Assembly: GCF_007004765.1 (NCBI RefSeq)
Contig: NZ_VIKR01000001.1
Coordinates: forward strand, 62,001-126,000
DNA from: Aliikangiella marina
GTDB lineage: Bacteria > Pseudomonadota > Gammaproteobacteria > Enterobacterales > Kangiellaceae
Reading direction: 5' to 3'
Length of the DNA: 64,000 bases
Part shown: positions 35,965 through 44,098 of the stretch, piece by piece
How the letters are laid out: every line of letters begins with the position of its first letter
Position numbering within the stretch: position 1 is the first letter of the stretch
The notes under the pieces: model-generated
Database searches by the model: none
The model's input: the letters and a program-made list of their open reading frames with translations, nothing else
Told to the model about the DNA's origin: nothing
Made by a program: the position numbers and the translations under genes

Positions 35965-36117
35965 ATGGGAGCCGAGCGTACTAGATTAGCGATGAGTATG
36001 GCTTTAACTGCATTTACTGCAAACAAAGAGTGGGGCGTTGTTGTTGAACTGCCGTCTAAAGCTGATTCGAAATGCTTTGCTTTATCGACAGCTAGTCAGG
36101 GGGCAGGAATTCGGTAA
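35965..36117 (+). pseudogene. Broken ninth member of the exported family
   Basis: A 50-codon open stretch immediately after the previous gene. It has no signal peptide but matches the family's C-terminal half: helix LAMSMALTAFTANKEWGVVVEL and then the late cysteine (DSKCFAL). It looks like the 3' remnant of another paralogue that lost its front half. Confidence 0.6.
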
Positions 36118-36178
36118 CAAGGCCGCCGAGAAATCTCGTAAGCTCGGAGGGATTTCCTGATAACTTTGGTTGAATTAA

Positions 36179-36252
36179 ATGACTAATTATCGGCAATAAA
36201 TGCAAACTTTCAACGCTATCAGATGGATTTCGTGCCTCACCCCAACCTACAG
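36179..36252. repeat. Composite repeat element, copy d (degenerate)
   Basis: ATGACTAATTATCGGC through GTGCCTCACCCCAACCTAC: the right half of the composite element, following the broken paralogue. It marks the end of the repeat-associated island, about 100 bases before the tRNA. Confidence 0.6.
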
Positions 36253-36318
36253 GGACTGAGAATTCAACGAAATTTACGAATTTGGTGACTATATGCTGAC
36301 TAATTGGAATTGCAAAAA

Positions 36319-36348
36319 CACAAAAGCCGCCATAAAGCGGCTTTTGTG
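36319..36348 (-). terminator. Terminator of tRNA-Met
   Basis: A perfect 12-base stem CACAAAAGCCGC / GCGGCTTTTGTG with a six-base loop, twelve bases past the tRNA 3' end. Read on the minus strand it has GCCGC pairing followed by a run of T, a classic intrinsic terminator; it is symmetric and may work both ways. Confidence 0.8.
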
Positions 36349-36359
36349 ATTGATTTATA

Positions 36360-36436
36360 TGGTAGCAAGGAGTGGATTTGAACCACCGACCCCATCATTA
36401 TGAGTGATGTGCTCTAACCAGCTGAGCTACCTTGCC
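36360..36436 (-). tRNA. tRNA-Met (elongator, anticodon CAU)
   Basis: A 77-nt cloverleaf with encoded CCA. Acceptor stem GGCAAGG / CCTTGCT (first pair G-U), D arm GCTCAGCTGGTTAGAGC, anticodon loop CTCATAA with CAT, T arm with GGTTCAAATCC. The anticodon arm CATCACTCATAATGATG matches the E. coli elongator type rather than initiator. It borders the toxin island, as tRNA genes often do at sites of integration, although no integrase is in the window. Confidence 0.95.
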
Positions 36437-36777
36437 ACAGGTATCTTGAGAGCCTCAGAGAGTGAGGTGGTCAAGTCTCAAGAGGCGCGTATTTTGCTGA
36501 TTTGAGCGGCTTTTGTCAATAACCTTATTCAAATTACTTAGTTTTCTTTGGCTACATTTCCATAGCGACTGGTTATAAAAGCATTGATGGCTAAGTAACT
36601 CGTTGATATTAAGGCGAATGTTAGTCAATCACAGGTTCCATTTGGTGGTTGATAAGAATACCGTTAATATAGGTTTTATCCTGTTTTAGGTTATGGAATA
36701 ACTTAAACCAACACCGCCAGCCGCTCATCAGGTTTGGCGAACTAAAAAAACGAATAAATCCGTCCAAAGGGAACAAA
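36437..36777. other. Intergenic region between tRNA-Met and secreted TPR gene
   Basis: About 340 bases. It should contain the tRNA promoter on the minus strand and the promoter of the downstream gene. CAAAGGGAAC just before 36778 is the ribosome binding site. Nothing else is evident. Confidence 0.4.
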
Positions 36778-37953
36778 ATGATCAATCAATCCACACTGCG
36801 CCTTTTCATCCTTAGTCTCGCTTTAATCGCAATCAATGTATCGGCGCAACCCACCCGCTCAGGCGATCTCGATAAGCAAATTCAAAGCGTCGGAGAGCAA
36901 TTTGCGCGAGCACTCAACCAGCAAGATATCCGGGCAATGAAAGTCATACTCGATGTCGACCCACTAGCGATCGAAACCTACCAACTCGTCTTTGGCGACA
37001 GCGACCAGTCGGGCAAAAATAGCTTTATCAAAGGCTTCAAAGATACCTTTTTTAGTAAATCCGTAAGCGCCTGGTTTCTATCATTGCAAAGAAGCGGCGG
37101 AGTTGCTGAGTACCAAAGGAACATTCGTGTCGACGGAACCACGCGCGCTCTTATCAGACTCAATTTAAATGCCGAAGGCGTCAATTACATGGAGTTGATC
37201 TTCGATAAGAACAACAAACGAGTGGTTGATATGTTTGTCCACACCACAGGAGAAAAGCTATCAGATACCATGATCTCGATAGTTGCACTTGCAGTGCCCA
37301 ACAACGAAAACTTGCTAAGCCGGCTACTCGGCACCAAAAAGCTCGACAATCAAGTCATCAAAGCAATTGGCCAAGTCGTCGAATTCAACCGCACCGGCCA
37401 GTTTGCCAAAGCACATGAAACCTTAAACAACTTACCCAAAGAGGTTCAAAACAGCCGTTATGTCACAGTCATGAAAGTGACTTTATCATCCTCAGTTTCT
37501 GAAGACGCCTACTACAAAGAGCTCGAAAACTTGGCGAATCTCTATGGAAACGAATCAACATTGGGCTTTTTGTTAGTGGATTATTATTTCATTAAAGGAC
37601 AATTTGATCGTTTAGTTCAAACAATTGAAACCGTAGAGAAAAGGATAGGCGTTGATTCCATTTTAGAATCCTTAAAAGCGAACGCCTACTTTATGGCTCA
37701 GCGGCATAATCTCGCCATGAAACACATAGAAAAAGCGATAGCCATGGAAGCCAGCAATCAAGAATTTTATTGGATCAAGGCTGAAGTCCTGAATAAACAA
37801 AAAAAGTTTCAAGGTTTGACCGACTTGTTTGATGATATGGCAACGAGGTTTTCGTTAACTTTTGATCCTTCAGTGTTTGAGGGCGAGCCAGAATACCTCG
37901 AGTTTGCAAAGTCAGCCGCCTTTAAAACTTGGGCAAAGCAGTATCGTCCTTAA
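36778..37953 (+). CDS. Secreted TPR-containing protein, unknown
   Basis: A 391-residue exported protein: signal peptide ending VSAQ, an N-terminal domain of about 160 residues (EQFARALNQQDIRAMKVIL, VNYMELIFDKNNKRVVDMF) that resembles NTF2-like/DUF-type folds, then weak TPRs from about 200 to 360 (QFAKAHETLNNLPKE, HNLAMKHIEKAIAMEA). Probably periplasmic, serving in protein contacts. GGGAAC lies just before the ATG. It is a single-gene unit ended by a strong bidirectional terminator. Confidence 0.7.
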   Translation: MINQSTLRLFILSLALIAINVSAQPTRSGDLDKQIQSVGEQFARALNQQDIRAMKVILDVDPLAIETYQLVFGDSDQSGKNSFIKGFKDTFFSKSVSAWFLSLQRSGGVAEYQRNIRVDGTTRALIRLNLNAEGVNYMELIFDKNNKRVVDMFVHTTGEKLSDTMISIVALAVPNNENLLSRLLGTKKLDNQVIKAIGQVVEFNRTGQFAKAHETLNNLPKEVQNSRYVTVMKVTLSSSVSEDAYYKELENLANLYGNESTLGFLLVDYYFIKGQFDRLVQTIETVEKRIGVDSILESLKANAYFMAQRHNLAMKHIEKAIAMEASNQEFYWIKAEVLNKQKKFQGLTDLFDDMATRFSLTFDPSVFEGEPEYLEFAKSAAFKTWAKQYRP

Positions 37954-38028
37954 GAACAATTTTAAAACCTGAGTTTAACCCTGATTTTAACCCTGGCGAT
38001 AACGCTAAACGAATCACGCAATAGCCAC

Positions 38029-38051
38029 AAAGGCGAGCATTGCTCGCCTTT
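38029..38051. terminator. Bidirectional terminator
   Basis: A perfect ten-base stem AAAGGCGAGC / GCTCGCCTTT with loop ATT, between two converging genes. A and T tracts on either side let it stop transcription in both directions. Confidence 0.85.
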
Positions 38052-38101
38052 ATAATCCATCACCAATTGCCACTAATGACCAGCAATTACTAAAGAGACT
38101 T

Positions 38102-39115
38102 CTATTCCAGAGACGGGGAATATTCGCCTTGCCGGGCCAAACTATTCAGTCTAGCGCGTTTTAATAGCGCATCTTGCCCTGCAGCTTTATTCGCATTATC
38201 ACCCGCCCAAGCCTGCAATACCGGCTGCTGCAAAGCTCTGCCATAGGAAATACTCAACTGCCACGGCGCATGATTCGCTAATTGATTGATGGCATTGAGA
38301 TTTTCCGTCGCTTCCTCGGGTGATTGACCGCCCGAGAGAAAGTTAATACTCGGCACTGCCGCAGGTACCGTTCGATTAAACACCCTCAAGGTATACTCAG
38401 CCACTTGTTCGGGCGAAGCCTTGCTACTTTCAGAACCCGGGGTCACCATACTCGGTTTCAAAATCATCTGCTCTAAAATCACATGATGACGATGTAAGGC
38501 ATAAAACACCTCCTGCAACACCGACTCAATCACCCTAGAAGCACGCTCAATATCATGATGGCCATCCATTAACACTTCTGGCTCAACAATCGGTACTATT
38601 CCTGATTGCTGACAAACCGCTGCATAGCGGGCCAACATCTCAGCGTTAGCGGTTAACCCGAGTTGGGTCGGGTTTTGCGCACTGATGGGATAGACTTCAC
38701 GCCACTTGGCAAATCGAGCGCCTTGCACTTTATAGCCAGCTAACCGTTCGGCAAGGCCATCTAACCCATAGGTAATCATATCGCCAGGCGCGCCAGCCAG
38801 GGGACCTTTACCCTTATCAACTTTGATACCTGGGACGATTTTTTGCGACCAAGCCGCTTCGGGGATCGTTGCACCTTCATCCGTCGACTGAGTGAGCGTC
38901 TCCTCAAATAAAATCACGCCGCTAATGTATTTACCGAGACCAGGCGTTGTCATCAGCATTGAGCGATAAAAACGCCGGTTTTCTTCGCTGGATTCGACAT
39001 TAATGCTTTTGAATCGCTTGGCAATCGTGGGCGCGCTCTCATCGGCGGCGAGGATACCTCGGGTGTCATCAACCATATCGTTAATGGTGTCTTGCAGTTC
39101 TGTGTTAACCGTCAT
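38102..39115 (-). CDS. Fructose-bisphosphate aldolase, class I
   Basis: A 337-residue class I (Schiff-base) aldolase that cleaves fructose 1,6-bisphosphate to two triose phosphates in glycolysis and gluconeogenesis. Family marks: GILAADES near residue 20, KWR at 137-139, the active-site lysine K220 in LKPSMVTPG, and SGGQSPEEAT near 261-270. It resembles the animal/plant type rather than the archaeal-like FbaB of E. coli. I start at the ATG of MTVNTEL because AAGGAGG lies five bases before it; the frame could extend 15 codons upstream without a ribosome site. Single gene. Confidence 0.93.
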   Translation of the reverse strand: MTVNTELQDTINDMVDDTRGILAADESAPTIAKRFKSINVESSEENRRFYRSMLMTTPGLGKYISGVILFEETLTQSTDEGATIPEAAWSQKIVPGIKVDKGKGPLAGAPGDMITYGLDGLAERLAGYKVQGARFAKWREVYPISAQNPTQLGLTANAEMLARYAAVCQQSGIVPIVEPEVLMDGHHDIERASRVIESVLQEVFYALHRHHVILEQMILKPSMVTPGSESSKASPEQVAEYTLRVFNRTVPAAVPSINFLSGGQSPEEATENLNAINQLANHAPWQLSISYGRALQQPVLQAWAGDNANKAAGQDALLKRARLNSLARQGEYSPSLE

Positions 39116-39379
39116 AACAACCTCCTTATTGGGATATTGTTGCCCAACTGAGCAAGCCATTTATTGATCTGATCCCCGATTCATTTACATTTCGTTACTT
39201 CCTCAAAGCCAACTATTTTTTTACAGCCGTCGTCATAGGTCGTGTTAGCCCAGCAAATCGTCGGCAAAATCTAACCCATTTGCGACAGGCTGTGCTGGGG
39301 CGGGTTACCAAGTTAGGACCCTCTAATACCGCAAAAACGGTGAAGGAGGGAAGCAGAAAACGGGGATTGGGGAAATAAA

Positions 39380-40654
39380 GTGAAAATATCAGACACCTCT
39401 GGTCAGGATATCATTCTTGAAAAACCAGCCGGGCGCCGTCGGCTGTTTTATATTATTGGTTCGGTGGTACTTTTAGCAATTGTGATTACTTTTGCCGCTC
39501 CAGCGTTTTCACGTTGGACTTCGGCCGATCACAGTGTTGCCTACGAACGGATTCGCTTGGCCAAAGTGAGTCGCGGTGATTTTATTCGTGATGTTTCCGT
39601 GCAAGGTAAAATAGTTGCCGCGGTTAGTCCAACTTTATACGCGAGTGCACCAGGCACTATTTCATTTACCGTGACTGCGGGCGAGCAGGTTAAAGCGAAG
39701 CAACTACTCGGTTCAATTGACAGTCCGGAACTGACCAATCAATTGCAGCAAGAAGAAGCGACTTTGCAAAGCATGGTTATTGATAAAGATCGCCAACTCA
39801 TCCAATCAAAAAAGCAAGCTCTTGAAAATCAAAAAGTAGTTGATTTGGCTAAAGTCACTTTAAATGCAGCAGACCGCGAAATGCGCCGAGCAGAAGCCGC
39901 GTATCAGCGAAACGCGATCAGCACTTTGGATTATGAAAAAGCCCAAGATGATTTGCAAAACGCCAAGCTTGCCCACCAACATGCCGTACAAGATGCCAAC
40001 CTTAATAAAGAAAGCTTAGATTTCGAATTAAAAACAAAACGACTAGAAGTTCAACGCCAACAGTTACTCGTTGACGAGCTCAATCGTCAAGTCAAAGAGT
40101 TACAACTACTCTCTCCGGTTGATGGCATTGTGGGTCAGTTAGTGGTTGAAGAAAAAACCGCAATCGCTAAAAACCAAGCGGTTATTTCGGTGGTTGATTT
40201 AAGCCAGTTTGAAGTGGAAGTTGCGGTGCCAGAATCATATGCCGATGACTTAGGCTTAGGTATGGCGGCAGAGATCCGCGCGGGTAATCAACTCCATCAA
40301 GCGACCTTAGTTTCCATTTCACCCGAAATTCAAAACAATCAAGTATTAGGGCGTGTGCGCTTTACTCAAACGCCACCGGAAGGTTTGCGTCAAAACCAAA
40401 GACTGACCACCCGTATTCTTTTAGAGAAAAAAGAAAATGTCTTAATGGTCAAGCGCGGACAATTTCTTGACTCAGGTGCCGGCCGAGTCGCCTATCGAGT
40501 CAATGGTGATGTGGCTGAAAAAATAACCATTAAAACCGGCGCGCGAAGTTTGGCTGCAGTGGAAATACTCGAAGGGTTACAAGCAAACGATCAAATTATC
40601 ATATCAAGTACCGATTCATTTCAGGGCGCGGAGAACGTGCTGATTAACCGGTAA
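39380..40654 (+). CDS. HlyD/MacA-type periplasmic adaptor of an ABC exporter
   Basis: A 424-residue membrane-fusion protein: N-terminal membrane helix (25-44), a lipoyl-like half motif (SAPGTISFTVTAGEQVKAKQ), a long coiled-coil hairpin (about 120-240), the second lipoyl half (LLSPVDGIVGQLVVEE) and a beta-barrel domain. It starts with GTG after GGGGA. It heads a four-gene operon with an ATPase and two MacB-like permeases, a layout known for export of peptides, lipids or macrolides. No outer-membrane TolC-type gene is adjacent. Substrate unknown. Confidence 0.85.
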   Translation: MKISDTSGQDIILEKPAGRRRLFYIIGSVVLLAIVITFAAPAFSRWTSADHSVAYERIRLAKVSRGDFIRDVSVQGKIVAAVSPTLYASAPGTISFTVTAGEQVKAKQLLGSIDSPELTNQLQQEEATLQSMVIDKDRQLIQSKKQALENQKVVDLAKVTLNAADREMRRAEAAYQRNAISTLDYEKAQDDLQNAKLAHQHAVQDANLNKESLDFELKTKRLEVQRQQLLVDELNRQVKELQLLSPVDGIVGQLVVEEKTAIAKNQAVISVVDLSQFEVEVAVPESYADDLGLGMAAEIRAGNQLHQATLVSISPEIQNNQVLGRVRFTQTPPEGLRQNQRLTTRILLEKKENVLMVKRGQFLDSGAGRVAYRVNGDVAEKITIKTGARSLAAVEILEGLQANDQIIISSTDSFQGAENVLINR

Positions 40655-40684
40655 ACATTACCGATAAAACGCGAGGATAAATAC

Positions 40685-41401
40685 ATGTTAAAAATGAATA
40701 ATATTAAAAAAGTTTTCCGTACTGAAGTTGTTGAAACGCATGCGCTCAGAGATTTCTCACTGAATGTTGACGAAGGAGAGTTTGTGGCGGTCACGGGTCC
40801 CTCTGGCTCGGGCAAAACAACATTCTTGAATATTGCTGGCTTATTAGAAACCTTTACTGGCGGAGAATATTTCTTAGATGGCGTTGATGTTAAGGGACTG
40901 AATGACAATCAACGCTCTAAACTGCGTAATGAAAAAATCGGTTTTATTTTCCAAAGCTTTAACTTAATCCCTGATCTTAATTTATTTGATAACGTCGATG
41001 TGCCATTGCGCTACCGGGCAATGAATGCCAAAGAGCGCAAAGAACGAATCGAAAATGCCTTGGAGACAGTTGGTCTTGCCAATCGAATGAAACATATCCC
41101 TTCGCAGTTATCGGGCGGTCAGCAACAGCGTGTAGCAATTGCGAGAGCTTTGGCAGGATCTCCCAGGTTTTTATTGGCGGATGAGCCTACCGGTAACTTA
41201 GATTCGGAAATGGCGGAGAGCGTAATGAGCCTGTTGGAAGATATTAATCAAAAAGGGACCACCATTATTATGGTCACCCATGATCCAAAACTAGCGTTAC
41301 GCACACCGCGTTCGATCGCTGTTAAAGATGGTCTGGTTAGCGAAGTGGTGCGAAAGGAAGCTGTGAGTGAGGCCAATGAAAATGTCGCGGCATTTGCTTA
41401 A
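40685..41401 (+). CDS. ABC exporter ATP-binding protein (MacB/LolD type)
   Basis: A 238-residue ATPase: Walker A GPSGSGKTT, Q-loop FQSFNLIPDL, signature LSGGQQQR, Walker B LLADEPTGNLDS, and switch histidine in MVTHD. The sequence is closest in style to the MacB/LolD/FtsE group, which drive mechanotransmission rather than classic transport. GAGGA precedes the ATG. It pairs with the two separate permeases downstream. Confidence 0.93.
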   Translation: MLKMNNIKKVFRTEVVETHALRDFSLNVDEGEFVAVTGPSGSGKTTFLNIAGLLETFTGGEYFLDGVDVKGLNDNQRSKLRNEKIGFIFQSFNLIPDLNLFDNVDVPLRYRAMNAKERKERIENALETVGLANRMKHIPSQLSGGQQQRVAIARALAGSPRFLLADEPTGNLDSEMAESVMSLLEDINQKGTTIIMVTHDPKLALRTPRSIAVKDGLVSEVVRKEAVSEANENVAAFA

Positions 41402-41414
41402 TTAGGAGACCATT

Positions 41415-42728
41415 ATGTTTGGATATTATTTACGTCTAGCGATGCTCTCCATTAAGCGCAACCCGATTTTAAGTGCGCTAATGGTTGCCGCAATCGCGGT
41501 TGGCATTGGTGCTTCAATGACGACCATTACGGTGAATTATGCGATGGGCAGTAACCCGATTCCGCATAAAAGTGAGCAACTGTTTGCGGTCCAACTAGAT
41601 ACTTGGGATCCAAATCAACCCTTTCGTGAACCGGATACTCCACCGGATCAAGTGACTTACTTGGATGCAACTGCCTTGATGAAAATGGCCCCTGCGGCCA
41701 AGCAAACGGCAATGACTAAGACCTTTCAAGTGATTGAGCCGCAAGGGGAAGATGTGATTCCTTTTGATGCTTTAGGTCGTGCTGCGTTTGGTGATTTCTT
41801 TTCAATGTTTGACACACCATTTTTATATGGTAACGGCTGGGATAGAGACAGCGATGATTCACTGGCGATGGTCACCGTGCTGAGCAAAGAAACCAATGAA
41901 AAAGTGTTTGGTGGCGAAAACTCGGTTGGCAAATTTATCCGTATCGGTGGTAAAGATTATCGCGTTGTTGGTGTTCTTGATGACTGGAATCCGATCCCAA
42001 AGTTTTATGATGTGACCAATGGACCCTTCAATGATTCGGAAGATTTTTATATCCCGTTTAATTTAGTGGCGAGTCTCGAGCTACCCCGATCAGGTAATAC
42101 CAACTGTTGGAAACCGAGTAATGAAGACGGTTATCAAGGCTTCTTAAATTCGGAGTGCGTGTGGATTCAATTCTGGGCTGAGTTGCCAACAGAAAGTGAA
42201 CAGGAAGAGTACTTAAACTTTTTAAATAGCTATGCGACGCAACAAAAAGAGCTGGGACGTTTTCCGCGCCCGCTGAATAATCGAATTAACAATGTTATGC
42301 AATGGATGGATCAACAAGGTGTTGTCCAAGATGGTGCGAAGGTCGTGATGTGGCTATCGATCATGTTCCTGTTGGTTTGCTTGCTTAACACGATTGGATT
42401 GTTGCTGACTAAATTTACCACTAAATCGGGTGAGATTGGTTTGCGACGGGCGTTGGGTGCTTCTAAATCAACCTTGTTTGTCCAGCATTTAATTGAAGCG
42501 GGCATTATCGGATTAATGGGCGGATTGCTTGGACTATTTTTAGCCATGGGCGGCTTACAGGGGATAGCCATGTTGTTTGGTAATGATGTCAAGGATTTAG
42601 TCTCATTAGATACCACTATGGTTGCGACTGCGATTGGCTTGGCAATTGTCTCTGCGTTATTGGCCGGGTTATATCCGACTTGGCGCGCTTGTAGTATTCA
42701 ACCGGCTGTTCAATTAAAAACGCAATAA
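41415..42728 (+). CDS. MacB-like ABC permease
   Basis: A 437-residue FtsX/MacB-fold permease: one N-terminal span (about 18-40), a large periplasmic domain (40-310), then three spans in the C-terminal FtsX domain with the conserved GEIGLRRALGAS motif. It begins 14 bases after the ATPase gene. It would form a heterodimer with the next gene product. Confidence 0.88.
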   Translation: MFGYYLRLAMLSIKRNPILSALMVAAIAVGIGASMTTITVNYAMGSNPIPHKSEQLFAVQLDTWDPNQPFREPDTPPDQVTYLDATALMKMAPAAKQTAMTKTFQVIEPQGEDVIPFDALGRAAFGDFFSMFDTPFLYGNGWDRDSDDSLAMVTVLSKETNEKVFGGENSVGKFIRIGGKDYRVVGVLDDWNPIPKFYDVTNGPFNDSEDFYIPFNLVASLELPRSGNTNCWKPSNEDGYQGFLNSECVWIQFWAELPTESEQEEYLNFLNSYATQQKELGRFPRPLNNRINNVMQWMDQQGVVQDGAKVVMWLSIMFLLVCLLNTIGLLLTKFTTKSGEIGLRRALGASKSTLFVQHLIEAGIIGLMGGLLGLFLAMGGLQGIAMLFGNDVKDLVSLDTTMVATAIGLAIVSALLAGLYPTWRACSIQPAVQLKTQ

Positions 42729-42738
42729 GGAGCCTCAG

Positions 42739-43950
42739 ATGGAAATTAAACCAATACTAAGCGCCTTATCGCGCAACAAAACTGGCGCTCTGTTGATTGC
42801 CTTACAAATCGCTTTAACGATGACCATCATTGTTAACTCAGTCTTTATGATCCAGCATCGTCAAGGACAAATGGATCGTGAGTCAGGAATCAATGAAGCT
42901 GATACTTTTATTTTGTCTTACATGGGATTTGCAGAAGATTACAACGAGAAAACCCAACTAATTGAAGATCTCAATTTTATCCGCGAACTGCCTGGCGTAG
43001 TCGACGCAGTGCAAACGAATTCTGCGCCTTTGACGGGGGGCGGTTGGTCAATGAGTCTTGCGACTGAAACTGGCCCCGATGCGGATGACGTTGGCACAGC
43101 CATCTATTTTGTTGATGACCATGGGGTTAACGCTTTTGGTGTTAATCTTATCGCGGGCCGTAACTTTACCGCTGATGAAATTATTTGGCGGGAAAGAACT
43201 TCAACGAAATGGCCAGGTCAAGGTGTAATTACTAAGGCGTTAGCGGCAGATTTGTTTGAAGATGACTGGCAATCAGCACTGGGTAAAACCGTTTATATCA
43301 GTGAAACTCAACCTATCAACATTGTTGGTATCATCGACAAAATGCAAGCGCCTTGGAATGGCTGGAGTGGTGTCGAGCGAACTTTGCTTGTACCGAGTTA
43401 CACTGAGTTTGGTGGCGCGCGAATTTTTATTCGTACCGAACCGGGCGAGCGCGATCGATTGATGACTGAGATTGAAGAGCAATTGGTTGCCAATTATAAA
43501 GGACGTTTAATTCGTCGCGTGCGAAGTATGGAAGAGGTGCGCACGGACAGTTATCGTTCGCATAATGGTATGAATACGATCTTGAAAACCTTGATCATCT
43601 GTTTAACCGTAGTAACTGCTTTGGGCATTGTTGGTTTAGCAAGCTTCAGCGTTAATCGTCGTAAAAAACAAATTGGAACTCGTCGCGCTTTGGGGGCTCG
43701 CAAACTCGACATTTTACGCTACTTTATGGTGGAAAATTTCTTGATTACCACTTTTGGCGTTGTGCTTGGTGCAGTGATGACCATTGGACTCAATATGGTT
43801 TTAGTCGACATGTTAGATTTACCGAAGATTGATTGGTACTACATTCCGGCGGGGATGGCGGTATTGTGGTTTATCGGTTTGATGGCAGTATTTGGGCCAG
43901 CGAAAAAAGCCTGTCAGATTTCACCGGCTCTGGCAACGCGAAGTGTTTAG
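42739..43950 (+). CDS. MacB-like ABC permease, second subunit
   Basis: A 403-residue partner of the preceding permease with the same topology: first span near 15-35, a shorter periplasmic domain, and C-terminal spans with KKQIGTRRALGAR. AAGGAG precedes the ATG, ten bases after the previous stop. It ends the operon; the downstream DNA is the heptamer-repeat element rather than a clear terminator. Confidence 0.88.
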   Translation: MEIKPILSALSRNKTGALLIALQIALTMTIIVNSVFMIQHRQGQMDRESGINEADTFILSYMGFAEDYNEKTQLIEDLNFIRELPGVVDAVQTNSAPLTGGGWSMSLATETGPDADDVGTAIYFVDDHGVNAFGVNLIAGRNFTADEIIWRERTSTKWPGQGVITKALAADLFEDDWQSALGKTVYISETQPINIVGIIDKMQAPWNGWSGVERTLLVPSYTEFGGARIFIRTEPGERDRLMTEIEEQLVANYKGRLIRRVRSMEEVRTDSYRSHNGMNTILKTLIICLTVVTALGIVGLASFSVNRRKKQIGTRRALGARKLDILRYFMVENFLITTFGVVLGAVMTIGLNMVLVDMLDLPKIDWYYIPAGMAVLWFIGLMAVFGPAKKACQISPALATRSV

Positions 43951-43952
43951 TG

Positions 43953-44098
43953 AGAAGTTCTAGATGAAGTGCTAAGTGCTAGGTTCTAAGTGCTAGGTTC
44001 TAAGTGATAAGTATTCAACTTAGTCCTTAGTTCTTAGCTGGAGCGCCAGCCCGGTCTAGCTCTTAGTTCTTAGGATTTTATATTTAGCTCTTAGCACT
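43953..44098. repeat. Heptamer-repeat element, left copy
   Basis: Degenerate 7-base units of the type GTGCTAA, GTGCTAG, GTTCTAA and GTGATAA, then a conserved unique core AGCTGGAGCGCCAGC (44036-44050) with CCGGTCTAG, then more units. An inverted copy lies at 47764-47872, so the pair brackets the diguanylate cyclase gene. The last codons of that gene (AGTGCTAAGAGCTAA on the minus strand) are themselves repeat units. Confidence 0.85.

Noticed and set aside
34044-36252. Integron cassette array with attC sites between the small exported genes
   Set aside because: The repeats are palindromic REP-like units without attC core sites, no integrase is present, and all the genes are paralogues of one family rather than unrelated cassettes.
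36360-36436. tRNA-Met as a proven integration site for the toxin island
   Set aside because: No integrase gene and no duplicated tRNA 3' end was seen within the window; kept only as a remark.
43953-44083. CRISPR or phage attachment site after the ABC operon
   Set aside because: The 7-base units have no spacers, and there is no integrase or tRNA nearby; it is one half of an inverted repeat pair.
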